From: an uncultured Collinsella sp.
Lineage (GTDB): Bacteria; Actinomycetota; Coriobacteriia; Coriobacteriales; Coriobacteriaceae
Length of the DNA: 44,930 nt
Assembly (NCBI GenBank): GCA_959600835.1
Contig: CAUGNQ010000013.1
Location: forward strand, 1-44,930
Direction: 5' to 3'
The position numbers and the translations under genes were made by a program. Shown here in pieces: positions 17,624 to 25,574 of this stretch. The stretch's first letter is position 1. Each line of letters starts with the position of its first letter. The notes below the pieces were generated by a model. It was not told the DNA's origin. It was given only the letters and a program-made list of their open reading frames with translations, and made no database searches.

Positions 17624-18550
17624 ATGGAAGCACAGGAAAACTCCCAGACTGAGCAGAATGCTCAGGCGCCCAAGAAGCGCGAGCTGGCGCTCGTATCGCG
17701 CAGCACCTATATCAAGGAGAAGGCGCTGCAGTGGATTTTCTTTGCCTGCGCGTTCTTGGCGGTTGTTACCGTCATCCTGATTTTTGTCTTTACCACGTAC
17801 TCGGCGCTGCCCGTCTTTACCGACATCGGTCTGGCGGACTTCTTTAGCTTTACGTGGGCGCCCTCTGAGGGCCACTACGGCATCGTGTCGCTGCTTGCCG
17901 GCTCGGGTCTGGTGACCGTCGGTGCGCTCGCCATGGGTGTGCCCCTAGGCGTGGGCACGGCCGTGTATCTGGTCGAGATCGCCAGCAAGCGCGTGCGCAA
18001 GCTCATCAGCCCTGCCGTTGACCTGTTGGCCGGCATCCCTTCTATCATCTATGGCTTCTTTGGCATGATCATCATCCGTCCGTTTATCGCGCAACTGACC
18101 GGTGGTCTTGGTTTTGGTGCGCTGACGGCGTGGTTCGTGCTTGCCATCATGATCGTCCCTACCATCACCACGCTCACCATCGATGCCCTCAATTCCATTC
18201 CCATGGGTATTCGCGAGGCATCGTATGCCATGGGTGCTACTAAGTGGCAGACCATCTATAAGGTCGTGTTACCTGCCGCCAAGCTGGGTATCGTGGATGC
18301 CATCGTGCTGGGTATGGGCCGTGCCATCGGCGAGACCATGGCCGTGCTCATGGTCGTGGGTAACGCCCCGGTTATTCCCGACAGCATTGCGAGCCCCATC
18401 TCGACGCTCACGAGCCAGATTGCGCTCGACATGAGCTATTCCTCGGGTCTGCATCGCTCGGCGCTGTTCGGCATGGGCGTGGTCCTGTTTATCATTTCCG
18501 CCACGCTGGTGGGCATCGTCCGCCTGGTTTCCAAGAAGAAGAGGGCGTAG
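17624..18550 (+). CDS. pstC: Phosphate ABC transporter permease PstC
   Basis: PstC is one of two membrane subunits forming the phosphate channel. The 308-residue product has about six membrane segments. It carries the inner-membrane component loop SYAMGATKWQTIYKVVLPAA, the EAA-type motif that contacts PstB, and the family sequence GIPSIIYGFFG. An in-frame GTG at 17615 is possible, but ATG 17624 after GGGGAG is better spaced and lies just after the pstS stop. pstA starts 3 bases after its stop. Confidence 0.94.
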   Translation: MEAQENSQTEQNAQAPKKRELALVSRSTYIKEKALQWIFFACAFLAVVTVILIFVFTTYSALPVFTDIGLADFFSFTWAPSEGHYGIVSLLAGSGLVTVGALAMGVPLGVGTAVYLVEIASKRVRKLISPAVDLLAGIPSIIYGFFGMIIIRPFIAQLTGGLGFGALTAWFVLAIMIVPTITTLTIDALNSIPMGIREASYAMGATKWQTIYKVVLPAAKLGIVDAIVLGMGRAIGETMAVLMVVGNAPVIPDSIASPISTLTSQIALDMSYSSGLHRSALFGMGVVLFIISATLVGIVRLVSKKKRA

Positions 18551-18553
18551 GCT

Positions 18554-19459
18554 ATGTCCGATTCCGTTGACACGACGGTCGATACGACCTCGTCGCGCGA
18601 GCGCATCAAGCGTGCCCTTTCCCACGGCAAGAAGGGCCGCATCAACAAGGACCTGTCCAACAAGATCATGCTTGGCGTGTTCCGTGCCGCGGCATACATC
18701 ACCACGCTGGTGCTGGTCGCTATCATCGCCTACGTGGTCATCAACGGCCTGCCACACATCTCGCTCGACTTTATCTTCGGTTGGCCCCAGGGCGTCAACG
18801 CCGAGGGCGGAATTTGGCCCACGATCGTCTCGACCGTCTATGTGACGGCGCTCGCCATGCTTATCTGCACGCCGATTGCTGTGCTGGCAGCCGTCTATCT
18901 GGCCGAGTACGCCAAGCAGGGCAAGGTCGTCGAGCTCATTCGCTACGCTGCTGACGCTTTGGCCTCGGTGCCCTCCATCGTTATGGGCCTGTTTGGCTAC
19001 GCCTTGTTTGTCGAGGCCATGGGCCTGGGCCTTTCGATGGTCTCGGCCGCTCTGGCGCTCGCGCTCTTGATGCTTCCCATCGTCATGCGCACCACCGAAG
19101 AGGCCATTCGCGCCGTCCCGCGCTATATCCGTTGGGGCGCGTACGGCCTGGGCGCCACCAAGTGGCAGGTTGTCTCCAAGATTGTGCTTCCTTCTGCCTT
19201 TGGCCGTATTGCCACGGGCATCGTCCTCGCCATCGGCCGCGCCATTGGCGAGACCGCGGTGGTGCTCTACACCATGGGCCAAGCCATCAATCTACCTATT
19301 TCGCCGCTCGATTCCGGCCGCCCCATGACGGTTCACCTGTACCTGCTTGCCAACGACGGCATCAACATGAACGCAGCCTACGGCACCGCGCTCTTGCTGA
19401 TGGTGATCATTCTGGCCTTCAACCTGTTTGCGCGCTTCCTGTCGCGCAAGCGTCGCTAG
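18554..19459 (+). CDS. pstA: Phosphate ABC transporter permease PstA
   Basis: PstA is the second membrane subunit of the phosphate importer. The 301 residues have a charged N-terminus of about 45 residues, then about six membrane segments. Motifs are SVPSIVMGLFGYALFV and the ATP-subunit contact loop YGLGATKWQVVSKIVLPSA, paralogous to that in PstC. It lies 3 bases after pstC and 12 bases before pstB in a continuous operon. Confidence 0.94.
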   Translation: MSDSVDTTVDTTSSRERIKRALSHGKKGRINKDLSNKIMLGVFRAAAYITTLVLVAIIAYVVINGLPHISLDFIFGWPQGVNAEGGIWPTIVSTVYVTALAMLICTPIAVLAAVYLAEYAKQGKVVELIRYAADALASVPSIVMGLFGYALFVEAMGLGLSMVSAALALALLMLPIVMRTTEEAIRAVPRYIRWGAYGLGATKWQVVSKIVLPSAFGRIATGIVLAIGRAIGETAVVLYTMGQAINLPISPLDSGRPMTVHLYLLANDGINMNAAYGTALLLMVIILAFNLFARFLSRKRR

Positions 19460-19471
19460 TTAAGGAGTCCC

Positions 19472-20275
<804 letters not shown>

Positions 20276-20367
20276 TCGGTGCGACTAGTCCCAAGCCGAT
20301 CGGACCTAGTCCGGTGCGTATTCACTGTGCGGGCGGCATGACCGCACCCAACTGATTGGAGTGAACC

Positions 20368-21225
20368 ATGCGCAAACTGTTTTCCCGTCAGCTCGTCGAG
20401 GCCCGTCACGAGATGCTGAGCATCTATGAGGCCGTCGATCTGGCCCTCCACGATGCCGTGAAGGCCTATGTGACCGACGACCGCAAGCTCGCCACCAAGA
20501 CCAAGAAGCGCACGCTTTCGATTGACGCGCGCTGCGCCAACCTGGAGGCCGTCTGCTACAACCTGATCGCCACGCAGTCACCGGTTGCTTCCGACTTCCG
20601 CCTGCTTCAGACGATCATCTACGTCGACTTTAACCTGCAGCGCATGACCGATAAGGTCCGTCAGATCTGCCGTGCCACGCGTCATATGATCAAGGCCGAC
20701 ATCTCGCTGCCCCAGGAGCTTGTCGGCACGGTCGAGGCCGAGGCTGAGGCCGTCTACCAGGTGCTGGGCTCTTCGCTTTCTGCGCTCGTCACCAACGACA
20801 TGTCCATCATCTGCAACTTGGCCGTCGAGGACGAGCCAGTGCACGCCGCCTACGAGAAGTTCTTCCGCACCTTTAACCGCATGGACACGGGCGATTTTAT
20901 GGACGACGACAGCAACTATGACGACCTGCGCCGCGCCATCATGGTATCGCGCTATCTCGATCGCATCGCCTCGATTTCCATCGATGCCGCCTGCCGTCTG
21001 ACCTTCCTGTTGACCGGACAGCGTATGACTGCCGGTGATATCGCCTGCACTGATGAGGATGAGCTCGAGAGCATGCGCGTGCCTTCGGGCGAGGGTGTTA
21101 TCATGAGGCCCGCCGTCGACGCTCACTACGTTGCCAAGGTGCCCGCTAACGAGGTCAGCGAGGGTCTTCGCTACCTGCTCGATCATCTTGAGGACGAGGA
21201 CGATGGCGAGGACGACGAGGAGTAA
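20368..21225 (+). CDS. phoU: Phosphate signalling accessory protein PhoU
   Basis: PhoU is a cytoplasmic helical protein that modulates Pst transport and signalling to a phosphate-responsive two-component system; no such sensor or regulator gene lies in this window. The first 215 or so residues form the two PhoU three-helix repeats, with motifs ATKTKKRTLSIDARCANLE and DFRLLQTIIYVDFNLQRMTD. The 285-residue length exceeds the usual 215-235 because of a C-terminal extension of about 60 residues, ending in a strongly acidic tail (EDEDDGEDDEE). ATG 20368 follows GGAG (20358-20361) with a 6-base spacer. Confidence 0.92.
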   Translation: MRKLFSRQLVEARHEMLSIYEAVDLALHDAVKAYVTDDRKLATKTKKRTLSIDARCANLEAVCYNLIATQSPVASDFRLLQTIIYVDFNLQRMTDKVRQICRATRHMIKADISLPQELVGTVEAEAEAVYQVLGSSLSALVTNDMSIICNLAVEDEPVHAAYEKFFRTFNRMDTGDFMDDDSNYDDLRRAIMVSRYLDRIASISIDAACRLTFLLTGQRMTAGDIACTDEDELESMRVPSGEGVIMRPAVDAHYVAKVPANEVSEGLRYLLDHLEDEDDGEDDEE

Positions 21226-21262
21226 GTGACCCCGTTCGTCGAAAGATTGTAAATACCTAAGT

Positions 21263-21294
21263 GAGCGCGGCCTTGCACATGCGGGGCCGCGCTC
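21263..21294 (+). terminator. GC-rich hairpin after phoU, probable terminator
   Basis: GAGCGCGGCC (21263-21272) pairs perfectly with GGCCGCGCTC (21285-21294). Only a weak TTGCGTT follows rather than a T run, so termination may be partial, letting some transcription continue into yggS. Confidence 0.6.
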
Positions 21295-21344
21295 TTGCGT
21301 TAGCATGGGACTACTTGTTTGGCTGTCAGCGGAGGCGATTAGCA

Positions 21345-22082
21345 ATGGATAACTATTTGGACTTGATGCGCGCTCGCCGCGAGCAGATTCTGGAACGTTT
21401 TTATGCGGCGCTCGATCGCGCGGGCCGCCCCCACGACGCCGCGCGCCTCATTGCCGTGTCCAAGACCGTTGGTGTCGATGAGACCGTTGCCGCCATCCAG
21501 GCGGGGTATCGCCATTTTGCCGAGAACCGCCCGCAGGAGCTGGTTCGCAAGCTCACGGGTCTGGCGGAGCATCCGGAGCTGCCCGAGGTGCGCTTCGATA
21601 TGATCGGCAACCTGCAGACCAACAAGATCAATGCGGTGCTGGGCTCAGCCGAGCTGATTCACTCGGTGGGTTCGCTGCATCTGGCGCAGGCGATCTCGAG
21701 CCGTGCTGTCCGCAAGATTGAGGCAGGCGAGCTCGCCGGCCCCCAGCGTGTGCTCATCGAGGTCAATGTGAGTGGTGAGGAGTCGAAGGGAGGCTTTTCG
21801 CCCGATGAGATTCGCGCCGCCGCGGGTGAGCTTGCGGAACTTGAGGGAATTTGCGTACAGGGGCTTATGACTATGGCGCCCCGGGGGAATAAGGATGTGG
21901 CACGCCGCACCTTTGCGGGGCTTCGTGAGCTGAGGGATGAGCTGGAGGCGGCGCATCCCGATTTGAACCTGCCTGAGCTTTCCTGCGGCATGAGCGAGGA
22001 CTTTGAGCCTGCCCTTGAGGAGGGCTCTACGCTCGTTCGCCTGGGCAGGGTAGTATTTAGCCCGGAGTTTGCAGTAAAATAA
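21345..22082 (+). CDS. yggS: YggS family pyridoxal phosphate homeostasis protein (PLPBP)
   Basis: This is a cytoplasmic PLP-binding protein without known catalytic activity that buffers vitamin B6 and affects amino acid balance. The 245 residues form an alanine-racemase-like barrel with the PLP lysine in LIAVSK (Lys40), then FAENRPQEL (the usual family form is FGENYVQE), FDMIGNLQTNK (the usual HxIGxLQxNK), VNVSGEESKGGF, GLMTMAP and LSCGMSEDFEPAL. I choose ATG 21345, 9 bases after GGAGG (21331-21335); an in-frame ATG at 21261 lies within the preceding hairpin region. yggS-sepF-yggT-divIVA is the conserved division cluster of Gram-positives. Confidence 0.93.
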   Translation: MDNYLDLMRARREQILERFYAALDRAGRPHDAARLIAVSKTVGVDETVAAIQAGYRHFAENRPQELVRKLTGLAEHPELPEVRFDMIGNLQTNKINAVLGSAELIHSVGSLHLAQAISSRAVRKIEAGELAGPQRVLIEVNVSGEESKGGFSPDEIRAAAGELAELEGICVQGLMTMAPRGNKDVARRTFAGLRELRDELEAAHPDLNLPELSCGMSEDFEPALEEGSTLVRLGRVVFSPEFAVK

Positions 22083-22142
22083 GGCTCTGAAGTGCGCACT
22101 GATTATCGGGGCGCCTGCACTAAACCGCGAGAGGACACAACC

Positions 22143-22868
22143 ATGGGCTTCCTTGACGAGATTAAAAATAAGATGCACCTGGGCGGCCAGCAGGGTTACG
22201 ACCAGGGTTATGGCCAGGACGACGACTACGGCTACGATGATGGCTATGACGACGGCTACCAGAACAATGGCTACAGCGGCGCCTCGGGCGATGGCTTCTA
22301 CACCCAGGACGAGCCGAGCAACGGCCTGTTGGGTCAGACGCGCCGCGGCGAGGCCGAGTCGGTGGCCGTGTACACACGCTCCGGTCAGCTGGTCGGCGAC
22401 GATTCTCGCCACGCTACGACCTACAACCCGCCATCGCGCTCGCAGGAGACGGTTGCGGGCGGTTATCGTCCCGGCGCCTACGACACGCCGTCGAGCTACG
22501 CCGAGAGCGCGCGTGCCCGCGCTGCTGCCCCCGCGCCCGCTCCCTCATCGAGCGATGCCTCGGCGTATGCGAGTAACATCATCAACTCTACGCCGCAGCT
22601 GCCGGCCTATGTCCTGCGCCCCGAGAGCTATGACGACGTGGAGACCGTGGTGCGCCGCGTTCGCACCAAGCAGCCTGTCGCACTGATTTTTGTGGGCGTA
22701 CGCACCGAAGTTGCCAAGCGCGTCTTGGACTTCTCTTACGGCTTTGCCTGCGGTCTGGGCGCCACGGTCAAGGAGGTAGGCGACCGCGTGTTCATGGTGC
22801 TGCCCGCCGGTTGCGAGGTCAAAGATTCCGATCTCAAGAAGCTTCGTGCCGACGGCTACCTTAAGTAA
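22143..22868 (+). CDS. sepF: Cell division protein SepF
   Basis: SepF anchors FtsZ to the membrane; in actinobacteria lacking FtsA it is the main membrane tether. The 241 residues begin with an amphipathic membrane-binding helix (MGFLDEIKNKM). A Gly/Tyr/Asp/Gln-rich low-complexity segment (about residues 14-60) and an Ala/Pro/Ser linker follow, then the FtsZ-binding SepF domain (about 152-241, starting YVLRPESYDDVETVV). It is longer than Bacillus SepF (about 150 residues), the excess being the linker. ATG 22143 has GAGAGG (22129-22134) 8 bases upstream. Confidence 0.94.
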   Translation: MGFLDEIKNKMHLGGQQGYDQGYGQDDDYGYDDGYDDGYQNNGYSGASGDGFYTQDEPSNGLLGQTRRGEAESVAVYTRSGQLVGDDSRHATTYNPPSRSQETVAGGYRPGAYDTPSSYAESARARAAAPAPAPSSSDASAYASNIINSTPQLPAYVLRPESYDDVETVVRRVRTKQPVALIFVGVRTEVAKRVLDFSYGFACGLGATVKEVGDRVFMVLPAGCEVKDSDLKKLRADGYLK

Positions 22869-22889
22869 AGACAAGACGAGGAGATTCCC

Positions 22890-23171
22890 ATCAACATCTA
22901 CACTATCGTCCAGCTGGTCAACACGCTGTTCAACTTCTATTCCACGCTCATTGTCGTCTACTGCTTTATGACGTGGATTCCCATGAAGCAGGGTGGTTTG
23001 CTTCAGGATATTGCTGCGGTGCTCGATAGCGTGTGCGGTCCGTGGCTCAACCTGTTCCGTCGTTTCATCCCGCCGATGGGCGGTATCGATTTTTCGCCGG
23101 TCGTTGCGATTATTGCGTTGCAGTTGGTGCAGAGGCTGGTTCTGCAGCTTCTTATAGGTATACTCGTATAG
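22890..23171 (+). CDS. yggT: YggT family membrane protein, apparently with a non-canonical AUC start
   Basis: YggT proteins are small membrane proteins of unclear function in the sepF-divIVA cluster. The frame encodes two hydrophobic segments, TLFNFYSTLIVVYCFMTWIP and VVAIIALQLVQRLVLQLLIG, joined by a loop with the family-like PWLNLFRRFIPPMGGIDFSP. The first segment lies upstream of the first ATG (22968). No ATG, GTG or TTG exists in frame between the sepF stop (22866-22868) and 22968. GAGGAG (22878-22883) followed by a 6-base spacer points to ATC 22890, giving 93 residues beginning with AUC-NIYTIVQLVN. An ATT at 22884 abuts the Shine-Dalgarno. A sequence error at this codon is the main alternative. 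Confidence 0.8.
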   Translation: MNIYTIVQLVNTLFNFYSTLIVVYCFMTWIPMKQGGLLQDIAAVLDSVCGPWLNLFRRFIPPMGGIDFSPVVAIIALQLVQRLVLQLLIGILV

Positions 23172-23232
23172 AACTGACTTAGTAACTTACGTCGGGCGTG
23201 TAGCGCCGAGGCGATGAAAAAGGAGACTTGTT

Positions 23233-23907
23233 ATGGCTATTACCCCTGCAGACATCCAGGCTCAGACTTTCTCTGAGGCCAAGCGTGGCTACGATCCCGC
23301 CGAGGTCGACGTCTTCTTGGAGACGCTGTCCTCCGAGGTTGACGCTATGCTCGCTAAGATCGTCGACCTTAAGGGTCGCCTGACTGCTACCGAGCAGCAG
23401 CTTGCCGATGCGCAGGCTCAGCTTGCCCAGGCTCAGGATGCCACCGCCCAAGCCGTTCCTGCCGCCCCCGTGGCTGCTCCTGCCCCTGACTTCTCCGCTC
23501 AGGAGCGCCAGATTTCCGCTGCCCTGATCGCTGCCCAGCAGACCGCTGAGACCATCGTCAACGATGCCAACGAGAACGCTGAGCGTATCCGCAACGAGGC
23601 TGACGCTAAGGCCCGCGAGGTTATCCGCCAGGCTCTGACCGAGAAGCAGGCCGAGCTCGAGGAAATCGACCGTCTGAAGGCTTCCCGCGAGGAGTTCAAG
23701 GCCGAGTACCTCAAGCTCATCCAGCACTTCATGGACGATGCCCAGAACTCCTTCCCGGCCGACCTCATGGCCTCCACGCCGGTCGGTTCTGCCGCTTCTC
23801 CTGCGGTGACTGTTCCCGCTGAGCCGCTGCCCGTCGCTGACCCGGTTGTCCCCGTGGCCGATCCCTTCGCCCCGATCGACAACTTTGCCGCCGACGACCT
23901 GGACTAG
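23233..23907 (+). CDS. divIVA: DivIVA domain protein
   Basis: DivIVA is a curvature-sensing coiled-coil protein that marks poles and septa, directing wall growth in actinobacteria. The N-terminal lipid-binding domain is recognisable: TPADIQAQTFSEAKRGYDPAEVDVFLETLS (residues about 4-33, usual form ITPxDIxxxxFxxxxRGYdxxEVDxFL). Two coiled coils follow, separated by a Pro/Ala hinge near residue 80, and the C-terminal tail is Pro/Val/Ala-rich. At 224 residues the length is typical of the shorter DivIVA/Wag31 forms. AAAGGAGA precedes ATG 23233. A strong terminator ends the cluster at 23965. Confidence 0.93.
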   Translation: MAITPADIQAQTFSEAKRGYDPAEVDVFLETLSSEVDAMLAKIVDLKGRLTATEQQLADAQAQLAQAQDATAQAVPAAPVAAPAPDFSAQERQISAALIAAQQTAETIVNDANENAERIRNEADAKAREVIRQALTEKQAELEEIDRLKASREEFKAEYLKLIQHFMDDAQNSFPADLMASTPVGSAASPAVTVPAEPLPVADPVVPVADPFAPIDNFAADDLD

Positions 23908-23937
23908 CATCAGAGCTACAATCTAGTGTCCTTAAGA

Positions 23938-23965
23938 GGAGCTCGCACCTGCGGGCTCCTTTTTT
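23938..23965 (+). terminator. Intrinsic terminator after divIVA
   Basis: GGAGCTCGCA (23938-23947) pairs with TGCGGGCTCC (23950-23959) with one T-G wobble, followed by TTTTTT (23960-23965). It ends the plus-strand pst-ylm cluster. Confidence 0.93.
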
Positions 23966-23986
23966 GTGGCTGTATACGGGTTGGGA

Positions 23987-24029
23987 AACAAAACGCCGAG
24001 CTCTGCATGCGATAGGACAGAACTCGGCG
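23987..24029 (-). terminator. Intrinsic terminator for the minus-strand nitroreductase gene
   Basis: CGCCGAGCTCTG (23994-24005) and CAGAACTCGGCG (24018-24029) form a 12-bp stem with one mismatch. On the minus strand the hairpin is followed by TTTTGTTT (complement of 23986-23993). It lies just beyond the nitroreductase stop and backs onto the divIVA terminator. Confidence 0.85.
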
Positions 24030-24072
24030 AAGGGCGCGTGGTAAAAGGTAGATTTTAAGGTATGTCTAAAAA

Positions 24073-24603
24073 CTACTTGAGGAGGAAGTTGGAGAGGGGA
24101 ATAGTGCGGGCCTCGCGATGCTCGGGATCGGCGATGTGGTCGGCGGGATAGCCACAGACGAGCATGTGATAGGGATAGACGCCCTTGGGCAGATTGAACT
24201 GCTCCTCTGCCACCTCAGGCTTAAAATGGCATACCCAGCACGTTCCCAGGCCCTGCTCGGTGGCCTCCATCATCATCTGATCACACACGATGGACGTATC
24301 GATTTCACTGGAATTCATCTGGTCATACGGGCGCACCCAAGCATCATCGGTAACGCTGCAAATAAGGAAGACAAGCGGAGCCCCAAAGATGGACCCATCA
24401 CGAGCAAACCGAGGCTGACAAGCAGCAGCCTTCTCCAACAGCTCAGGCGTATCCAGCACCATCACACGGGCTGGATGATTATTACAAGCAGAAGGAGCAA
24501 TCCGCCCCGCCTCAACAATGGCATCCACCACAGCCTGCTCCACAGCCCGATCTTCAAACTCACGACAAGAATACCGACCCCGAGCCAGATCCAAATACCC
24601 CAT
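24073..24603 (-). CDS. Nitroreductase family protein
   Basis: This is a FMN-dependent oxidoreductase of the nitroreductase superfamily; the physiological substrate cannot be read from sequence. The 176-residue product starts GYLDLARGRYSCREFED, has the FMN-phosphate-binding RYSxR-type motif, then APSACNNHPARV (the family APSxxNxQP position) and GLGTCWVCHF near the C-terminus. ATG 24603 follows GGAGGG with a 7-base spacer; an upstream in-frame start at 24642 has no such signal. Its 5' half uses T- and G-rich wobble bases unlike the C-rich wobble of most neighbours. Confidence 0.85.
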   Translation of the reverse strand: MGYLDLARGRYSCREFEDRAVEQAVVDAIVEAGRIAPSACNNHPARVMVLDTPELLEKAAACQPRFARDGSIFGAPLVFLICSVTDDAWVRPYDQMNSSEIDTSIVCDQMMMEATEQGLGTCWVCHFKPEVAEEQFNLPKGVYPYHMLVCGYPADHIADPEHREARTIPLSNFLLK

Positions 24604-24689
24604 AATCAAACCCTCCAAAGTCAGCGAATCAATCCAAAGCAAAACAAAGGGTACCCAAAGCCCGATTCAGCTAAACGTTTAAGGCGGTC

Positions 24690-24767
24690 CCAAAGTTCCC
24701 AATCGGGCTCAAAGGCCCTGCCAACAAAAGCCTCATTGCTTTCAAAGTATCAGCCAAAGTTCCCAAT
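24690..24767. repeat. 14-base direct repeat pair CCAAAGTTCCCAAT
   Basis: CCAAAGTTCCCAAT occurs identically at 24690-24703 and 24754-24767, 64 bases apart. On the minus strand it reads ATTGGGAACTTTGG. It may be a regulator's tandem operator in the nitroreductase leader or part of a repeat family; sequence alone cannot decide. Confidence 0.75.
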
Positions 24768-24779
24768 GGTGGTACGTAA

Positions 24780-24863
24780 GGCGAAGGGCCGGCCACGGTT
24801 TACTTTCGAACGACGCAGCAAAGCCGCCGGAGTGAGAAAGCAAACCCTGGCCGGCCCATCGCC
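24780..24863. repeat. Large palindromic element 1 (28-bp arms)
   Basis: Arms at 24780-24807 (containing GGGCCGGCCACGGTTTACTT) and 24836-24863 (containing AAACCCTGGCCGGCCC) are complementary except for three mismatches, with a 28-base loop. It shares GAAAG[TC]AAACC next to TGGCCGG with a second palindrome near 39313-39452. It has no T run, so it does not look like a simple terminator even though it lies 21 bases past the DUF47 stop. Confidence 0.8.
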
Positions 24864-24883
24864 GCCCGGACACATACCCCCAA

Positions 24884-25507
24884 TTAACTGTTCTTCATGA
24901 CAATCGAATCCACGACATCGGCCACATTCTCGCAGCAGTCAGCACAGTACTCCAGGAAAGCGTACACGTCACGCCAAGCGATGACCTCAAGCGGGTCCTT
25001 GCCGTTGACGTGCAGGTTGCGCATGGCGTTGATGTAGAGTTCGTCGGCCTCGGACTCGATGGTGTTGATCTGGATGACCAGCTCGCGCAGGGTCTTGGAC
25101 TTGCGGTAGTTGGGAAGCTCGACCATAAGGTCCTTCATGGCGCGGCAGGCGTCGGTCACCTTGTGGGCGATGACGATGGCATCGGGGTGGATGCTCTGGA
25201 TGTTGGTGAAGTAGACGCGCTGCACGACGCCCTCGATACGGTCGAGCACGGTGTCGAGCGAGCAGCTCATCAGGTCTAGATCCTCGCGCTCAAGCGGGGT
25301 GATAAAGGCGGTGAGCAGGGCATCTTCGAGCTCATGGTGCTTCTTATCGGCCGCATGTTCAATTGCGTGCATCTTATCGAGCATGTCATGGATTTGCGTG
25401 GGGTCGAAGTTCTCAAAAATCTTGGTGAGCAGCTCTGCGGCCTGGACGGCAAGGTCGGCGCAGGCAACGTAGTTGTCAAAGTAGAACGAATCGGGTTTCT
25501 TTGCCAT
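24884..25507 (-). CDS. DUF47/PhoU-like phosphate transport regulator (TIGR00153 type)
   Basis: This 207-residue helical protein belongs to the PhoU-related DUF47 family, whose genes usually sit beside pit transporters and are thought to modulate them. The sequence is highly helical and acidic, with paired metal-site-like motifs HAIEHAADKKHHELED and INTIESEADELYINAMRNLH (ExxxD/HxxE patterns typical of PhoU-like proteins). ATG 25507 follows AAAGGACC. It is transcribed after pit, 67 bases downstream, in one minus-strand operon. Palindromic element 1 follows its stop. Confidence 0.88.
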   Translation of the reverse strand: MAKKPDSFYFDNYVACADLAVQAAELLTKIFENFDPTQIHDMLDKMHAIEHAADKKHHELEDALLTAFITPLEREDLDLMSCSLDTVLDRIEGVVQRVYFTNIQSIHPDAIVIAHKVTDACRAMKDLMVELPNYRKSKTLRELVIQINTIESEADELYINAMRNLHVNGKDPLEVIAWRDVYAFLEYCADCCENVADVVDSIVMKNS

Positions 25508-25574
25508 GAGTTGGTCCTTTCGAGGTGAAGACGGGTGGGCGAGGTAATGCGGTCCGGATGGACGTTCGATTTAA

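Larger units (their letters stand above)
24604..24883. other. 280-base intergenic region made largely of repeats
   Basis: No gene is visible. Reading from the nitroreductase start, it holds GGGTACCC (24649-24656), a 9-bp inverted repeat (AGCCCGATT 24659-24667 with AATCGGGCT 24701-24709), a 14-base direct repeat pair and a large palindrome (24780-24863). It forms the 5' leader of the nitroreductase gene and the 3' flank of the DUF47 gene, both on the minus strand. Confidence 0.6.

Noticed and set aside
24118..24900. A 260-codon plus-strand frame opposite the nitroreductase and its leader
   Set aside because: It is antisense to a gene with clear motifs and covers repeats; it has no ribosome site.
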